Shown: positions 35,847 through 44,966 of the stretch, piece after piece
Position numbering within the stretch: the first letter of the stretch is position 1
Layout of the letters: every line of letters begins with the position of its first letter
Assembly (NCBI RefSeq): GCF_019704315.1
Contig: NZ_AP024597.1
Span: 310,001-374,000 of the forward strand
DNA: 64,000 nucleotides
Direction: 5' to 3'
Source: Stygiolobus caldivivus
GTDB taxonomy: Archaea > Thermoproteota > Thermoprotei_A > Sulfolobales > Sulfolobaceae
Translations under genes and position numbers: made by a program
The notes under the pieces: model-generated
What the model was told of the DNA's origin: nothing
Database searches by the model: none
The model's input: the letters and a program-made list of their open reading frames with translations, nothing else

Positions 35847-36089
35847 CTAAATTATACCTATAAACTGGAAGAAATAATATAAAGAAAGTACGACGAGAAA
35901 TCCGTTCAAACCTATGATAATATAGTTAGCGGGTTTTGGAAAAGGATAAAATAATAACTCTACTAAAATACTGCCTATTGTAAAAAGGATCAGATATATC
36001 CTTATTTCTGTTAAACCACTCGCACTTAAGATAGTTGAAATAATAGTATATACGATAGCTAACGCTACCGGATAATATTTGTAATTCAT
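35847..36089 (-). CDS. Small membrane protein, 80 residues
   Basis: It consists of nearly only hydrophobic segments (about 7-24, 28-48 and 55-78) with a short PFPKPAN turn. It lies 6 bp after the DUF1616-like gene stop and 9 bp before the GT-C-like gene, so it is co-transcribed and may be an accessory subunit. No family recognised. Confidence 0.6.
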   Translation of the reverse strand: MNYKYYPVALAIVYTIISTILSASGLTEIRIYLILFTIGSILVELLFYPFPKPANYIIIGLNGFLVVLSLYYFFQFIGII

Positions 36090-36095
36090 ATAGCC

Positions 36096-36608
36096 TCACC
36101 CTCTTATAGTAGCATAAATTGCAAATAATTCTGTTATTATTATTCCAGATACTAAAATTGTTAATTGATCAAGACCTATAGTAAAATTGAGTAATAGGCC
36201 CACTAAGACAATAATAGCAAAACTAATACCTAATGATAGACCGAATTTGCTCAGATTGTTAAGTTCACCTATATCGTCTTTATAGAGCGAGAGAAGTAAA
36301 GAATATCCGGGTAGGAACGTAATATACGGAAAACCTATTAGCATACGAATGATCATGAAAGAGTCGGATGGATATAGTAGAGTTAGAAGAAGTAATACTG
36401 ATAAAATGTGGACCATTACTAGACTGAATTTAAAACCACCTTTGGTCTTATAGTTCTCTCTTATTATTTTTATTGCTTCTTCCTTAGAATAACCTTGTTT
36501 AATAAGTTCCTCAACTGCCTCTTCCACCGTCAATCCTATAAGCTCTTTGGTTATACTTTGAGTCATTACTATAAGCGAGTTGTTTAGATGGTATATAATC
36601 TTTTCCAA
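36096..36608 (-). CDS. DUF1616-like membrane protein, N-terminal half only
   Basis: A cytoplasmic helical start (EEAVEELIKQGYSKEEAIKI, similar to a UBA-like or SHOCT-like helical module) leads to four hydrophobic segments. They carry IIRMLIGFPYITFLPGYSLLLSLYKDD, the DUF1616 signature, and NLSKFGLSLGISFAIIVLVGLLLNF. Complete DUF1616 proteins continue with an extracytoplasmic beta domain, which is missing here and found in the gene upstream (36842-37513). ATG at 36566 (MTQSITKE) is an alternative start. DUF1616 genes often stand near surface-polysaccharide loci; the function is unknown. Confidence 0.65.
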   Translation of the reverse strand: MEKIIYHLNNSLIVMTQSITKELIGLTVEEAVEELIKQGYSKEEAIKIIRENYKTKGGFKFSLVMVHILSVLLLLTLLYPSDSFMIIRMLIGFPYITFLPGYSLLLSLYKDDIGELNNLSKFGLSLGISFAIIVLVGLLLNFTIGLDQLTILVSGIIITELFAIYATIRG

Positions 36609-36841
36609 AACAATATGTCGCCAATATAAAAATGTAGATAAACTATATAGACAATATAATTTAAAATTATATTAGACCTACATAAATATCATTACTTAAC
36701 ATCCGTTTTATGTGAAAAAACCTTATAATACTGCGTTTAAATCTCTCTTATATTAATATCCTTTCTAGTAATTTACTTAATATTAGTTATTTTGAAGAAA
36801 TCTGGTAGTTACCTTATATTCTTATAATTCCTATTTTCAAT

Positions 36842-37513
36842 TTATAAAGACACATTAACTAGTAATTGTGTGAATACTCCAGTATACCTAAAAGAAGATG
36901 AAGAGATATCATAATAGTATAGAAAGAACTGAACCTTATACTGTCCTTGATCCTTTATGGAAAAAGGTATCAATTGCTCCCATTCACCTTTATATTGGAC
37001 AATATTATAGTATGTGCCTATAGTAATATTGCTCGATGAGTTAACAAGGTAAACCTTAATCATGAATAACTCTGGTTTTCCCTCATAATTTTTTACCAAA
37101 ACAATTACACTCGTATTTTCTCCCGGAATCAGACTCGTAGGATAGTTTCCTAGCGAGCCTTGAGCATTAAGTAGTAACATGATGGGGAATTGCTCTTTAG
37201 GCTGTACTTGGAGTACATAATACCCAAATGAGAAAAGACCGGCTAAAATTATCAGTCCTAGAAAAATACCGAGAAACATACTTGTATTACTATTCTTTTT
37301 AACGGACATAATTTTAGATCTTTTGTGGATGGAATACCATAAATTATTGTAAAAGTTTGTTATTTTATCTCTATATATAAGCACTACCATAGCGAAAATA
37401 GGCGGGATTAAGAACACTAAGTAGAAAAAATCATGGATAAGTTGGTATTGATGCTCATAAGCATAATATACTTCTTTATACTGTTGTATTAACTGCTGTA
37501 GATTTTGCTCCAT
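36842..37513 (-). CDS. Membrane protein carrying the DUF1616 C-terminal extracytoplasmic domain
   Basis: There are two membrane segments (about 28-47 and 79-101) with a basic loop between them. A beta-rich domain of about 115 residues follows. IMLLLNAQGSLGNYPTSLIPGENTSVIVLVKNYEGKPELFMIKVYL is the pattern of the C-terminal half of DUF1616 proteins. It overlaps the upstream GT2 gene by 38 bp and is separated by 233 bp from the gene with the matching N-terminal half. The two may work as one split unit, interacting with the glycan outside the membrane. Confidence 0.6.
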   Translation of the reverse strand: MEQNLQQLIQQYKEVYYAYEHQYQLIHDFFYLVFLIPPIFAMVVLIYRDKITNFYNNLWYSIHKRSKIMSVKKNSNTSMFLGIFLGLIILAGLFSFGYYVLQVQPKEQFPIMLLLNAQGSLGNYPTSLIPGENTSVIVLVKNYEGKPELFMIKVYLVNSSSNITIGTYYNIVQYKGEWEQLIPFSIKDQGQYKVQFFLYYYDISSSSFRYTGVFTQLLVNVSL

Positions 37514-38462
37514 CTTTACTCACTCTTGGCTTTTTAAATAAAAAGCTGATCGAATAACTTACTATTGATATATATATCATAAATGGCGAGAGAATAGTAT
37601 ATTTTGAAAATTTATATTGGCTACAAGTTTCCTTATTTACCTTAAGGTAAAGTCCTAGATAAGATAATAGCAATATAAGACTAAGAATAATGAAGTAATG
37701 TAGAAATATAGCTATGGCAATTACAATAACGCTTAGTAGAAATATAGCGACACGGCTTATTGAATCTTTTATTATCCACTTCTCACCCGTATAATAGTTA
37801 TAAAGTTTTGCACCTTCAGCAGCTTCCATGTTCTGCTTAACGTAAGCCCTGATACTCTCTCTGTGGAAATGATATATCTTGTCTTCATAATTAACATAAT
37901 AAGTATAACCTGCCCTCTTAAGTTTGAATAGTAGTTCATCCTCTTGCATATAGTTCATGTTCTCGTTGAAACCACCAACTTTTAGTACAGCGTCTCTTCT
38001 ATAAATAGCTCCATTTGCAGTTGTAAACCCTTTGCATAGGTATGTGTCTATAACTTTTTGAATAAATTTAGATTCCGGTGGAGAAAAAACTTTCGTAAAT
38101 ACGACTCCTACTTTATTATCTTTTTCCATTATATTTACGGCATTTCTAACCCAACCTGGGGTCGCTATCATTGCATCGCTATCCAAGAAAGCAACGTACT
38201 TCCCTCTGGCTTCTAATATGCCCCTATTGTATGCTACCCCTCTTCCCCTTCTACTTTCGATGATTATTCTAATGTTGTATTTTGACGTAAATCGTTTCAC
38301 AATATCTAGTGTTCCGTCGGTCGAATTTCCATCAACTACTATAATTTCGAAGTTGCTATAGTCAAGTTTATCGATAGACATAAGTGTATTCTCAATTGTT
38401 TTAGCTGAGTTTAGTGTCGGGATTACAATAGTAACCAATGGTTCTACGTTTCTGTCATTCAT
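37476..38462 (-). CDS. Membrane glycosyltransferase family 2
   Basis: The GT-A motifs are in order: TIVIPTLNSAKTIENTLMSI, IVVDGNSTDGTLDIV, GRGVAYNRGILEA, the DxD-type FLDSDAMIATPGW, and MQEDELLFKLKRAGYTY. C-terminal hydrophobic segments lie near 232-275 and 293-308. It is first in the cluster that runs to 34143 and is divergent from the GT4 at 38570. Sugar donor and acceptor unknown. Confidence 0.86.
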   Translation of the reverse strand: MNDRNVEPLVTIVIPTLNSAKTIENTLMSIDKLDYSNFEIIVVDGNSTDGTLDIVKRFTSKYNIRIIIESRRGRGVAYNRGILEARGKYVAFLDSDAMIATPGWVRNAVNIMEKDNKVGVVFTKVFSPPESKFIQKVIDTYLCKGFTTANGAIYRRDAVLKVGGFNENMNYMQEDELLFKLKRAGYTYYVNYEDKIYHFHRESIRAYVKQNMEAAEGAKLYNYYTGEKWIIKDSISRVAIFLLSVIVIAIAIFLHYFIILSLILLLSYLGLYLKVNKETCSQYKFSKYTILSPFMIYISIVSYSISFLFKKPRVSKDGAKSTAVNTTV

Positions 38463-38569
38463 ATTTCATATATTTAGATTTTAATAAGACGAAATATTTA
38501 TCCATATCGCTCAACCTCTTCAAGTTTCATGAAGATTTATATTCCAAACATTTTATAGTATCACCGTCG

Positions 38570-39706
38570 ATGATTAAAACACTTTATATTAACATAGGCG
38601 AACCCTCCCTTTCTGGTGCGACATCAACCATTGTTGAGCTCATTAAAAGATCGGAAAATTTCTCGATCAAGTTTGGGATCATAGAATTTTTAGGAAAAGG
38701 AGAAAGGGGACTTGTCGAAAATTACCCAGAATTAAAGGAACACTTAATCTATTATGAACTTATAAGAAAAAACTATGATCCTAAGACATTATTTGGTAAA
38801 AGCTATAGATTTTTATATAAATCAATCGCTTTAAGATCAATCGTCAGTAAAGTAGGTAAAGACTTTGATTTAATAGTAGGATATAGCTACAGAAGTAAAT
38901 CAGTTAATTTAATTTTCGCAGAGCCTTTCATCCAATTTCCCTTATATAAGTTTTTATTGTCTCTAATAAAAATGTCTAATCCAATAGAAGGAACAGTGTG
39001 GTTTATAAATACTCTTAATTATTATTCTAGAATTAAAAAATCAGGGAAAAATATCTGCGCGGGCTCCATATTAAAGGATAAACTGGAAAAGGATTATGGA
39101 GTAACATGTATCCCATTAGAGCCACCTGCAGGCGTAGATATAGACCAGATTAGAAGAGCGACAGAGTCTGCAACTACTAAATATGATGCAATCCATGTGG
39201 CTAGACTCGGGTATATGAAAGGAACGCCGGATACAATCTATGTAATGAGAAAGTTAAAAGAATTAGGATATAACTCATTCGCCTTAATTGGTCCACAAGA
39301 TTACCGTTTTAACCTTAACGACTACCTTAACGATACTGATAATATAGAATATTTAGGTAAAATAGAGGACAAATATAAGCTCTATAATTTAATGAGTTCT
39401 TCGAAGATCATGATCTACCCAACCTATATCGATTCATTTGGGATCGTCGTTGCCGAAACCTTAGCATCTGGCACTCCTGTCGTGACTTATAATATTCCAG
39501 CAATGCAAAAGTATTTTGGAGACTGCGAAGCGGTAAAATTAGCTGAAATAGGCAATAAGGAAGATCTATTGCGGAAAGCATTAATCTTACTTAATGACTA
39601 TGAATACTACAAGAAAGTTGCTGTAGATTGCGGTACTAGATATTCATGGGATAATGTAGCATATTCATTTTCCCAGATCGTAAAAAATATTCTAAATTAT
39701 AATTAG
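38570..39706 (+). CDS. Glycosyltransferase, GT4 (GT-B fold)
   Basis: From ATG 38570 (MIKTLYINIGEPSLSGATS) the product has 378 residues. I chose this start because TTTTATAG at about 38551-38558 is a TATA box about 15-20 bp before it and because codons upstream of it (open to 38438) do not resemble the family. Key parts are the acceptor loop SGATSTIVELIKR, the donor half DAIHVARLGYMKGTPDTIYV, and DSFGIVVAETLASGTPVVTY with the E-x7-E-like element. It is followed by a hairpin terminator. Confidence 0.84.
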   Translation: MIKTLYINIGEPSLSGATSTIVELIKRSENFSIKFGIIEFLGKGERGLVENYPELKEHLIYYELIRKNYDPKTLFGKSYRFLYKSIALRSIVSKVGKDFDLIVGYSYRSKSVNLIFAEPFIQFPLYKFLLSLIKMSNPIEGTVWFINTLNYYSRIKKSGKNICAGSILKDKLEKDYGVTCIPLEPPAGVDIDQIRRATESATTKYDAIHVARLGYMKGTPDTIYVMRKLKELGYNSFALIGPQDYRFNLNDYLNDTDNIEYLGKIEDKYKLYNLMSSSKIMIYPTYIDSFGIVVAETLASGTPVVTYNIPAMQKYFGDCEAVKLAEIGNKEDLLRKALILLNDYEYYKKVAVDCGTRYSWDNVAYSFSQIVKNILNYN

Positions 39707-39779
39707 AGATTTATTATAAATTAAACGATTTTAATACCCTAAAATCACTTAACCCATACACGCAAACTAGTATAACCAT

Positions 39780-39806
39780 TAGCGGCTAATTCCGCTATTT
39801 ATTTTC
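39780..39806 (+). terminator. Hairpin terminator after the GT4 gene
   Basis: TAGCGG-CTAATT-CCGCTA (39780-39797) forms a perfect 6-bp stem with a 6-base loop and is followed by TTTATTTTC. It stands 74 bp after the stop at 39706 and before a pseudogene. Confidence 0.4.
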
Positions 39807-39945
39807 GTCGATTAAATAACCTTGATATATTGGTATATTAATTACTTTATAGCTTATATTTTGGTATATAGATACTATAGCCAATGGTTTTCCTAAAGTA
39901 TAATAATAACCGCGAAGAATGAGTCGCCAGTAATAGGAAATGTAA

Positions 39946-40752
39946 TTAATAAAGAACGTAATTGAAGAAATTAATAAAGCAGATATGGATTATGAACTAA
40001 TCTTGGTTGATAACTACAGCAAAGATAATACGTATGGCATTATGCAAAAGTTTGCTGGAGATAATGTAAGGGTGTTTAGGTATAAGGGAAGGAAAGGAGC
40101 TGCAAGGAATTTTGGGCTCCAACAGTCCAGTGGTAACTATGTTACGGAGTTGGATTCAGATCAAATGTATAATAACTTTGAGATATTTTTAGGAGATTAT
40201 TTTAGAAAATACTCTTCTTTTGGAGTTAAAATAGGTAGAAGCTCGTTTCCAATTATAGCGCCAAGACATCTTCTAATTGAAGTTGGAGGATGGAGAAATT
40301 TCCAGTTCACTGAAGATTGGGATTTATAGTTTAGGTTAACAGATAATTGTAAATATCTATATTTACCAGGGTACAAGAACATATTCGGGGAACATATAAG
40401 GACGTATAAAAATGGTTAGCCTTTCTTTTTTAAAATAACACAGACAATACTAAAGTATAGGGACTTATATTCTGTTGGATTACCCGTTAATTTAACAGAT
40501 GAGAAATCTAAAATTTTATATCATATTGGAAAAATACTATACTATATTAACGGAGAGAAAAGAATTACTTACAATTGCGTTGAATATATCCAAAGGCCTT
40601 TAGAGCCCTATACTGGATGGGGTGTTAATTGGGATCTACAATTTCACTATAATCTAATGAAATATGAAGAAGATATGTGCAATAATAAAGAAATATTTTC
40701 TGAGACTCTATCGTTGATGACAAACTATTTTCAAAAAAGTAAATATGTTTAA
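39946..40752 (+). pseudogene. Broken GT2 glycosyltransferase with two in-frame TAG codons
   Basis: One frame stays open from 39946 to 40752 except for TAG at 40327 and at 40417 (counted from the frame). It encodes NVIEEINKADMDYELILVDN, YSKDNT, RKGAARNFGLQQSSGNYV, LDSDQMYNN and VGGWRNFQFTEDWDL. After the stop the family pattern simply goes on (FRLTDNCKYLYLPGYKNIF). The N-terminal strand is missing: upstream is a TAA in frame and a partial match in another frame (SPVIGNVINKE). The first stop sits where Tyr or another aromatic is usual after EDWDL, so a point mutation is likely. I judge it a pseudogene. Confidence 0.75.
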
Positions 40753-41127
40753 AACGTGATAAAAACGGTATTAGGTCGTTTTATTTACCACTTAATTTAC
40801 AAGCTTAGAAACCGAATAAAAATGTTCTATCAACTATTACCTGATAGACTTTAAAGTCAAAAGTCAGCATGGTTTTCTTGGTATCTGAGAATTCAATTTA
40901 ATATCATTAGCTTACTTTACCTTATATACTATAAAAAAGTATATTGATTATTAAAAAATTTAATCTCGTACATAGAGATTAACGTTAAGTATGGCATGAT
41001 TAACAAGAACTAAATTTTAAATTTATTTTTTGAATCTTACATCTGATATAGTATTTGTTATATCCAATTATTTTATATAACTTAAAGTTTATATAATTAA
41101 AATTGGTTTAGAATATAGTTATTAATC
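40753..41127. other. Intergenic AT-rich region with promoter of the next GT4 gene
   Basis: No coding frame or RNA gene is recognised. AGTTTATATAATT at about 41086-41098 is a TATA box for the gene at 41128, giving a short leader. Confidence 0.4.
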
Positions 41128-42240
41128 ATGAATGACGAAAATAATGTAGCTGTAACTTTTGTTATGTGGGGACTAGGTGGATCAGGAGGAGAACTGCTGA
41201 TATACAAATTAGCGAATAGGCTTTTAAAAGATGGAATTTCTGTAGCTTTTGCTTCTATTGTAGGGTATGGATATAAGGAGAAAGAGCTAAGAAACTTTAA
41301 TACATATGTAAGAATTCAACCTAAATTGCAGAGAATTTATTTCTCTCTGCAATATATACTAGAACATAAGGGAGTATTTACATTTCCTTTGCTAAAGCTT
41401 CTCTTTTTTATTAACACTCAAAATTTAAGTAAAATTGTAAGAGAAACAGGTGGAAAAAGGATCATAGCGACTTCTTTTTACACAGCAAAAGCTGCCCATA
41501 AGTGTGGTGGAAGGTATCACCTTGTTCAAGATACTTTTGAGATGTTTGCTAATGGTCCTGCGGCGAAATTTCGAAAATATGAGATGGAAAAAGCATTTTC
41601 ATTACCCCTGACCAAGCTATGTGTTTCTAAGTATTTAATGGAAGAAGTCTATAAATATTCAAAAGATGTTATCTATATCGGTAATTTTATCTCGGACTCG
41701 TTTCATGAATGCCAAGCTGATATGCCATCAAATAGGAAACGTATAATTCTAACAATAGCTAGACCAGGGTATAATAAGGGTTTTGATATATTTGTTAAAG
41801 CTATGAACGAACTCCTAAAAAAGAGAAACGATTTTGAGATTCACGTAATAAACCATAAGGACTCACCCTTACCAATTCCCTTCAAGTATGTAGGACATGG
41901 AAGAGTGAGCGAAAAAGAGTTAATAAAATTGTATTCTTCAGCTTACATATTTGTTTTTCCGTCTAGAGCTGAAGGTCTAGGTCTACCGCCGTTAGAGGCA
42001 ATGGCGTGTAAAACCCCAGTAGTGTTAACCGATAATGGAGGAAGCAGAGAATATGCTATTAATAGATATAACTCTATTATAGTTCCTAGAGAAGATTACA
42101 AAGGACTAGCTAACGCAGTATCAGAACTTCTTGATAATCCCGAGCTAGCCGATTATCTAGCAAAGAATGGAATAAATACTGTTAAGAATTACAGATTTAG
42201 CGATTTTTATTGTAGGTTTAGAAAGGCAGTTGAACTTTGA
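41128..42240 (+). CDS. Glycosyltransferase, GT4 (GT-B fold)
   Basis: The start shows FVMWGLGGSGGELLIYKLANRL, an acceptor loop with doubled glycines. The donor half has IILTIARPGYNKGFDIFVKAM, KYVGHGRVSEKELIKLYSSAYIFVFPS and EGLGLPPLEAMACKTPVVLT with a full E-x7-E motif. It transfers a sugar from an NDP-sugar to a glycan intermediate on the cytoplasmic side. It is the first of three plus-strand genes ending with the flippase. Confidence 0.88.
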   Translation: MNDENNVAVTFVMWGLGGSGGELLIYKLANRLLKDGISVAFASIVGYGYKEKELRNFNTYVRIQPKLQRIYFSLQYILEHKGVFTFPLLKLLFFINTQNLSKIVRETGGKRIIATSFYTAKAAHKCGGRYHLVQDTFEMFANGPAAKFRKYEMEKAFSLPLTKLCVSKYLMEEVYKYSKDVIYIGNFISDSFHECQADMPSNRKRIILTIARPGYNKGFDIFVKAMNELLKKRNDFEIHVINHKDSPLPIPFKYVGHGRVSEKELIKLYSSAYIFVFPSRAEGLGLPPLEAMACKTPVVLTDNGGSREYAINRYNSIIVPREDYKGLANAVSELLDNPELADYLAKNGINTVKNYRFSDFYCRFRKAVEL

Positions 42241-42333
42241 TTTACTATAGAATTAAAGTTGGTTTATTATCTGAAATAGTTTTTTAACACTTAATTTTTA
42301 TAAGTTACTATATCTAAAGCTAAGTACAAGATT

Positions 42334-43440
42334 ATGAAAGTAGCATTATTCGCTTATGCTGGAGTAGATAGGAGTTGGAGTCTAGGTAGACTTACATACT
42401 TATTTTATACCGGACTTAATAGCCTCGGAGTAGATACATATTTGGTTTCCAAATACAATATAAACCAATCTGGGTTAAAATATATTAAGATAAAAAGATA
42501 TCCCAAAATAGGTAAAAAAGACATTCTCACTGATGTATTTTCTACGTATTCTACGGTAAAGAAACTTAAACCCAACGTTTATCATCTACTATATCCTCAT
42601 GTATCATCACTCCTTTCATTACCTTTCCCTTCATCTTACTCCAAAGTTCTTACAATTCATGATCTGAAACCATTAATAGTCAAAGAATTTCTTGATAGAA
42701 AAGAAAAAACAAATATATCAATTTTGAAGTTTTCGCTAATGTTTATCGATAGAGTAATAGCTATTTCTCGCTCAACAAAAGAGCAAATAGTTCAACTCCT
42801 AGGGGTTGATGAAGATAAAGTAAGCGTAGTTTACAACCCTTTAGATCCTATTTTTAGAAAATTAAACGAAGACGAAATAGTTGATATAAGACAAAAATAT
42901 GGTAAATTTATCTTTAATCTCTCCCGCTTTGATAAGCTAAAAAATCCAGTAAACTTGATTAAATCATTTAAATATATAGCTTCTTGTGATGATAACATAA
43001 GACTTCTTATCGTAGGCGCTTTCTGGCACTACGGTAAAAGTTTAATTGAGAACGAATTAGGTAAATATAAGGATAGAGTGGATATAATAGAGAGAATTGA
43101 AAATGAGACCTTGGTAAAAATATATAATGCAAGTGAAGCATTTCTATTTCCTTCAATTTATGAAGGATTTGGTATGCCTATAATCGAAGCCATGGCATGC
43201 GGAACACCAGTAATAACTTCTAATAGATGGTCTATGAAAGAGCTGGCTGAGGGGGTAGGAGAGTTAGTCGAACCCGAAGACCCTGTAGACATCGCTGAGA
43301 AGACATGTAAAGTAATTAGTGATAAGGGCTATCGTGATCAGCTGGTGAAGAAAGGACTGGAAAAGGCTAAACAGTTTAACTATTTGGATCTTTCGAAAGA
43401 ACTTTTAAATGTATACGAGATAACGGTAGGTAAAAAATAA
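42334..43440 (+). CDS. Glycosyltransferase, GT4 (GT-B fold)
   Basis: It has 368 residues. The N-terminal half has KVALFAYAGVDRSWSLGRLTYLFY and VLTIHDLKPLIVKEF. The donor half has FIFNLSRFDKLKNPVNLIKSF and EGFGMPIIEAMACGTPVITSN with E-x7-E, close to the mannosyl- or rhamnosyl-type GT4 enzymes. TTTTTATAAGTTAC near 42295-42308 is a probable TATA box. The TAA shares its last base with the ATG of the flippase gene (TAATG), so translation is coupled. Confidence 0.88.
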   Translation: MKVALFAYAGVDRSWSLGRLTYLFYTGLNSLGVDTYLVSKYNINQSGLKYIKIKRYPKIGKKDILTDVFSTYSTVKKLKPNVYHLLYPHVSSLLSLPFPSSYSKVLTIHDLKPLIVKEFLDRKEKTNISILKFSLMFIDRVIAISRSTKEQIVQLLGVDEDKVSVVYNPLDPIFRKLNEDEIVDIRQKYGKFIFNLSRFDKLKNPVNLIKSFKYIASCDDNIRLLIVGAFWHYGKSLIENELGKYKDRVDIIERIENETLVKIYNASEAFLFPSIYEGFGMPIIEAMACGTPVITSNRWSMKELAEGVGELVEPEDPVDIAEKTCKVISDKGYRDQLVKKGLEKAKQFNYLDLSKELLNVYEITVGKK

Positions 43441-44966
43441 TGTCAGATGAATTAGAGAAATTTGGGAAGAATCTCCTCAATAACTATGTAAACTTATTGC
43501 AAGGTAGGTTCATTTCTCACGCGATAGGTGCTATAGGTAGCTTCCTTGTTATAAGGATATTACAGCCCCAACTTTACGGGGAACTCTCTATAGCGATGAG
43601 CTTCGTATACTTATTAAACATTGTAGGTAATTTGGGCGTGAATACTGCAGTTACTAAGTTTGTAGCTAAGTATAAGGTGGAGAGAATAGAGAATGCATAT
43701 AAGGTCATATCTTCTGGAATGCTTTTTGACATAATATTCGGAGCAAGTTTATCGTTAATTGCATACTTCATATCCCCTTTATTTTTATTATATGTTTACA
43801 ACAAGCCTGAAGTAATTCCATACGCCAAGTTTGCTAGTCTGTATCTGATCTTCTATTGGTCTTTTAGCTCTGTATTCTCAGGGCTTTTAGGATTAGAACT
43901 TACTAAAGATAATAGTAAACTGTGGATAATACATTATTCATCACAAACATTTTTCAGTATAAGCCTAGCTCTAATCTGGGATAAAATATATGGGGTAATA
44001 TTAGGTTATGCTTTAGGATACGGCGCTGCCACAATTTACGGAGTTTTTCTGCTCATAAAACACCGCGTTTTAAACAGAACCACATTACCCTCTTTACTGT
44101 TTATAAAGGAAATGATAAAGTTTGGATTGCCTTTAATAGTGCCGTCGATTCTAAGCAACGTAGGAGGTGCCTACACAAATTCCATAATAAATCGTTTTTT
44201 AAGTATTATAGAACTGTCGAATATTAATGCAACTTCAAAAATAGGATATGTATTTGACACAATACTTAACCCTCTAAGTTATGCCATACAACCTATCTTA
44301 GCCAAAATAGATTACTCTCAAAGAGAAAGAATGGTAAACGTAATTAATGAACTTACTAAAGTAAACAGCATATCTCAAATTCCTTTAGTGTTTTTTGTAA
44401 TAGGATTCTCGTACTCCATAATTGATATAATAGCGGGGCCCTCTTATACTTTAGCACCTCGTTACTTACAATTTTCTATGATATCACCTATTATTACCAC
44501 ACTTGTAGGTTTTCCTATACTAAATTCTGTCATACTATTTAGAGGAGATTCCAAGACAGTGTCTAAAATATCGTCCATAAATACTGTCTTCTATGCGATT
44601 TTATTAAGTGTTCTAATACCTTTATTAGGACCACTAGGATATTTTTTAAGTAGTTGGATTAGTTGGATTCCAGGCTATATTGTGGCGCTAATAAATGTAA
44701 AATCACTCTATCCTAATTATAAATTTCCCATTGGGACTATTTCGAGGATATACTTAATTCCGTCATTACTTTTCCTACCTTTTGTATTCATTCCTGTTCA
44801 TTTGCCTTACTTGATCGTGGTCGGGTTAGGACTACTCTTTATTAATTATAAACTGTACTATAAAATAGGCCTTATCAGTAAAGGTGAAGCAAAACTATTA
44901 ATCACAAGCATAGATAATTCTGGGCTCAGAGTAATTTCACCTTTAGTTAAGTTCATTCTATCCTAA
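43440..44966 (+). CDS. Wzx-like oligosaccharide flippase (MATE/MVF superfamily)
   Basis: The 508-residue polytopic protein with about 14 hydrophobic segments begins FGKNLLNNYVNLLQGRFISHAIGAIGSFLVIRILQPQLYGELSIAMSF-like, the classical polysaccharide-exporter start with a conserved LxPxxYG turn (RILQPQLYG). Such proteins turn lipid-linked glycans from the cytoplasmic to the outer face. It is coupled to the GT4 gene in front. It is the only flippase in the island, so it probably serves the glycan made by the surrounding transferases. The 3' end overlaps the opposing GT4 by 9 bp. Confidence 0.85.
   Translation: MSDELEKFGKNLLNNYVNLLQGRFISHAIGAIGSFLVIRILQPQLYGELSIAMSFVYLLNIVGNLGVNTAVTKFVAKYKVERIENAYKVISSGMLFDIIFGASLSLIAYFISPLFLLYVYNKPEVIPYAKFASLYLIFYWSFSSVFSGLLGLELTKDNSKLWIIHYSSQTFFSISLALIWDKIYGVILGYALGYGAATIYGVFLLIKHRVLNRTTLPSLLFIKEMIKFGLPLIVPSILSNVGGAYTNSIINRFLSIIELSNINATSKIGYVFDTILNPLSYAIQPILAKIDYSQRERMVNVINELTKVNSISQIPLVFFVIGFSYSIIDIIAGPSYTLAPRYLQFSMISPIITTLVGFPILNSVILFRGDSKTVSKISSINTVFYAILLSVLIPLLGPLGYFLSSWISWIPGYIVALINVKSLYPNYKFPIGTISRIYLIPSLLFLPFVFIPVHLPYLIVVGLGLLFINYKLYYKIGLISKGEAKLLITSIDNSGLRVISPLVKFILS

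Noticed and set aside
38438-38569. N-terminal extension of the GT4 gene to 38438
   Set aside because: A TATA box lies inside this stretch and the encoded residues are unlike GT4 starts; ATG 38570 fits better.
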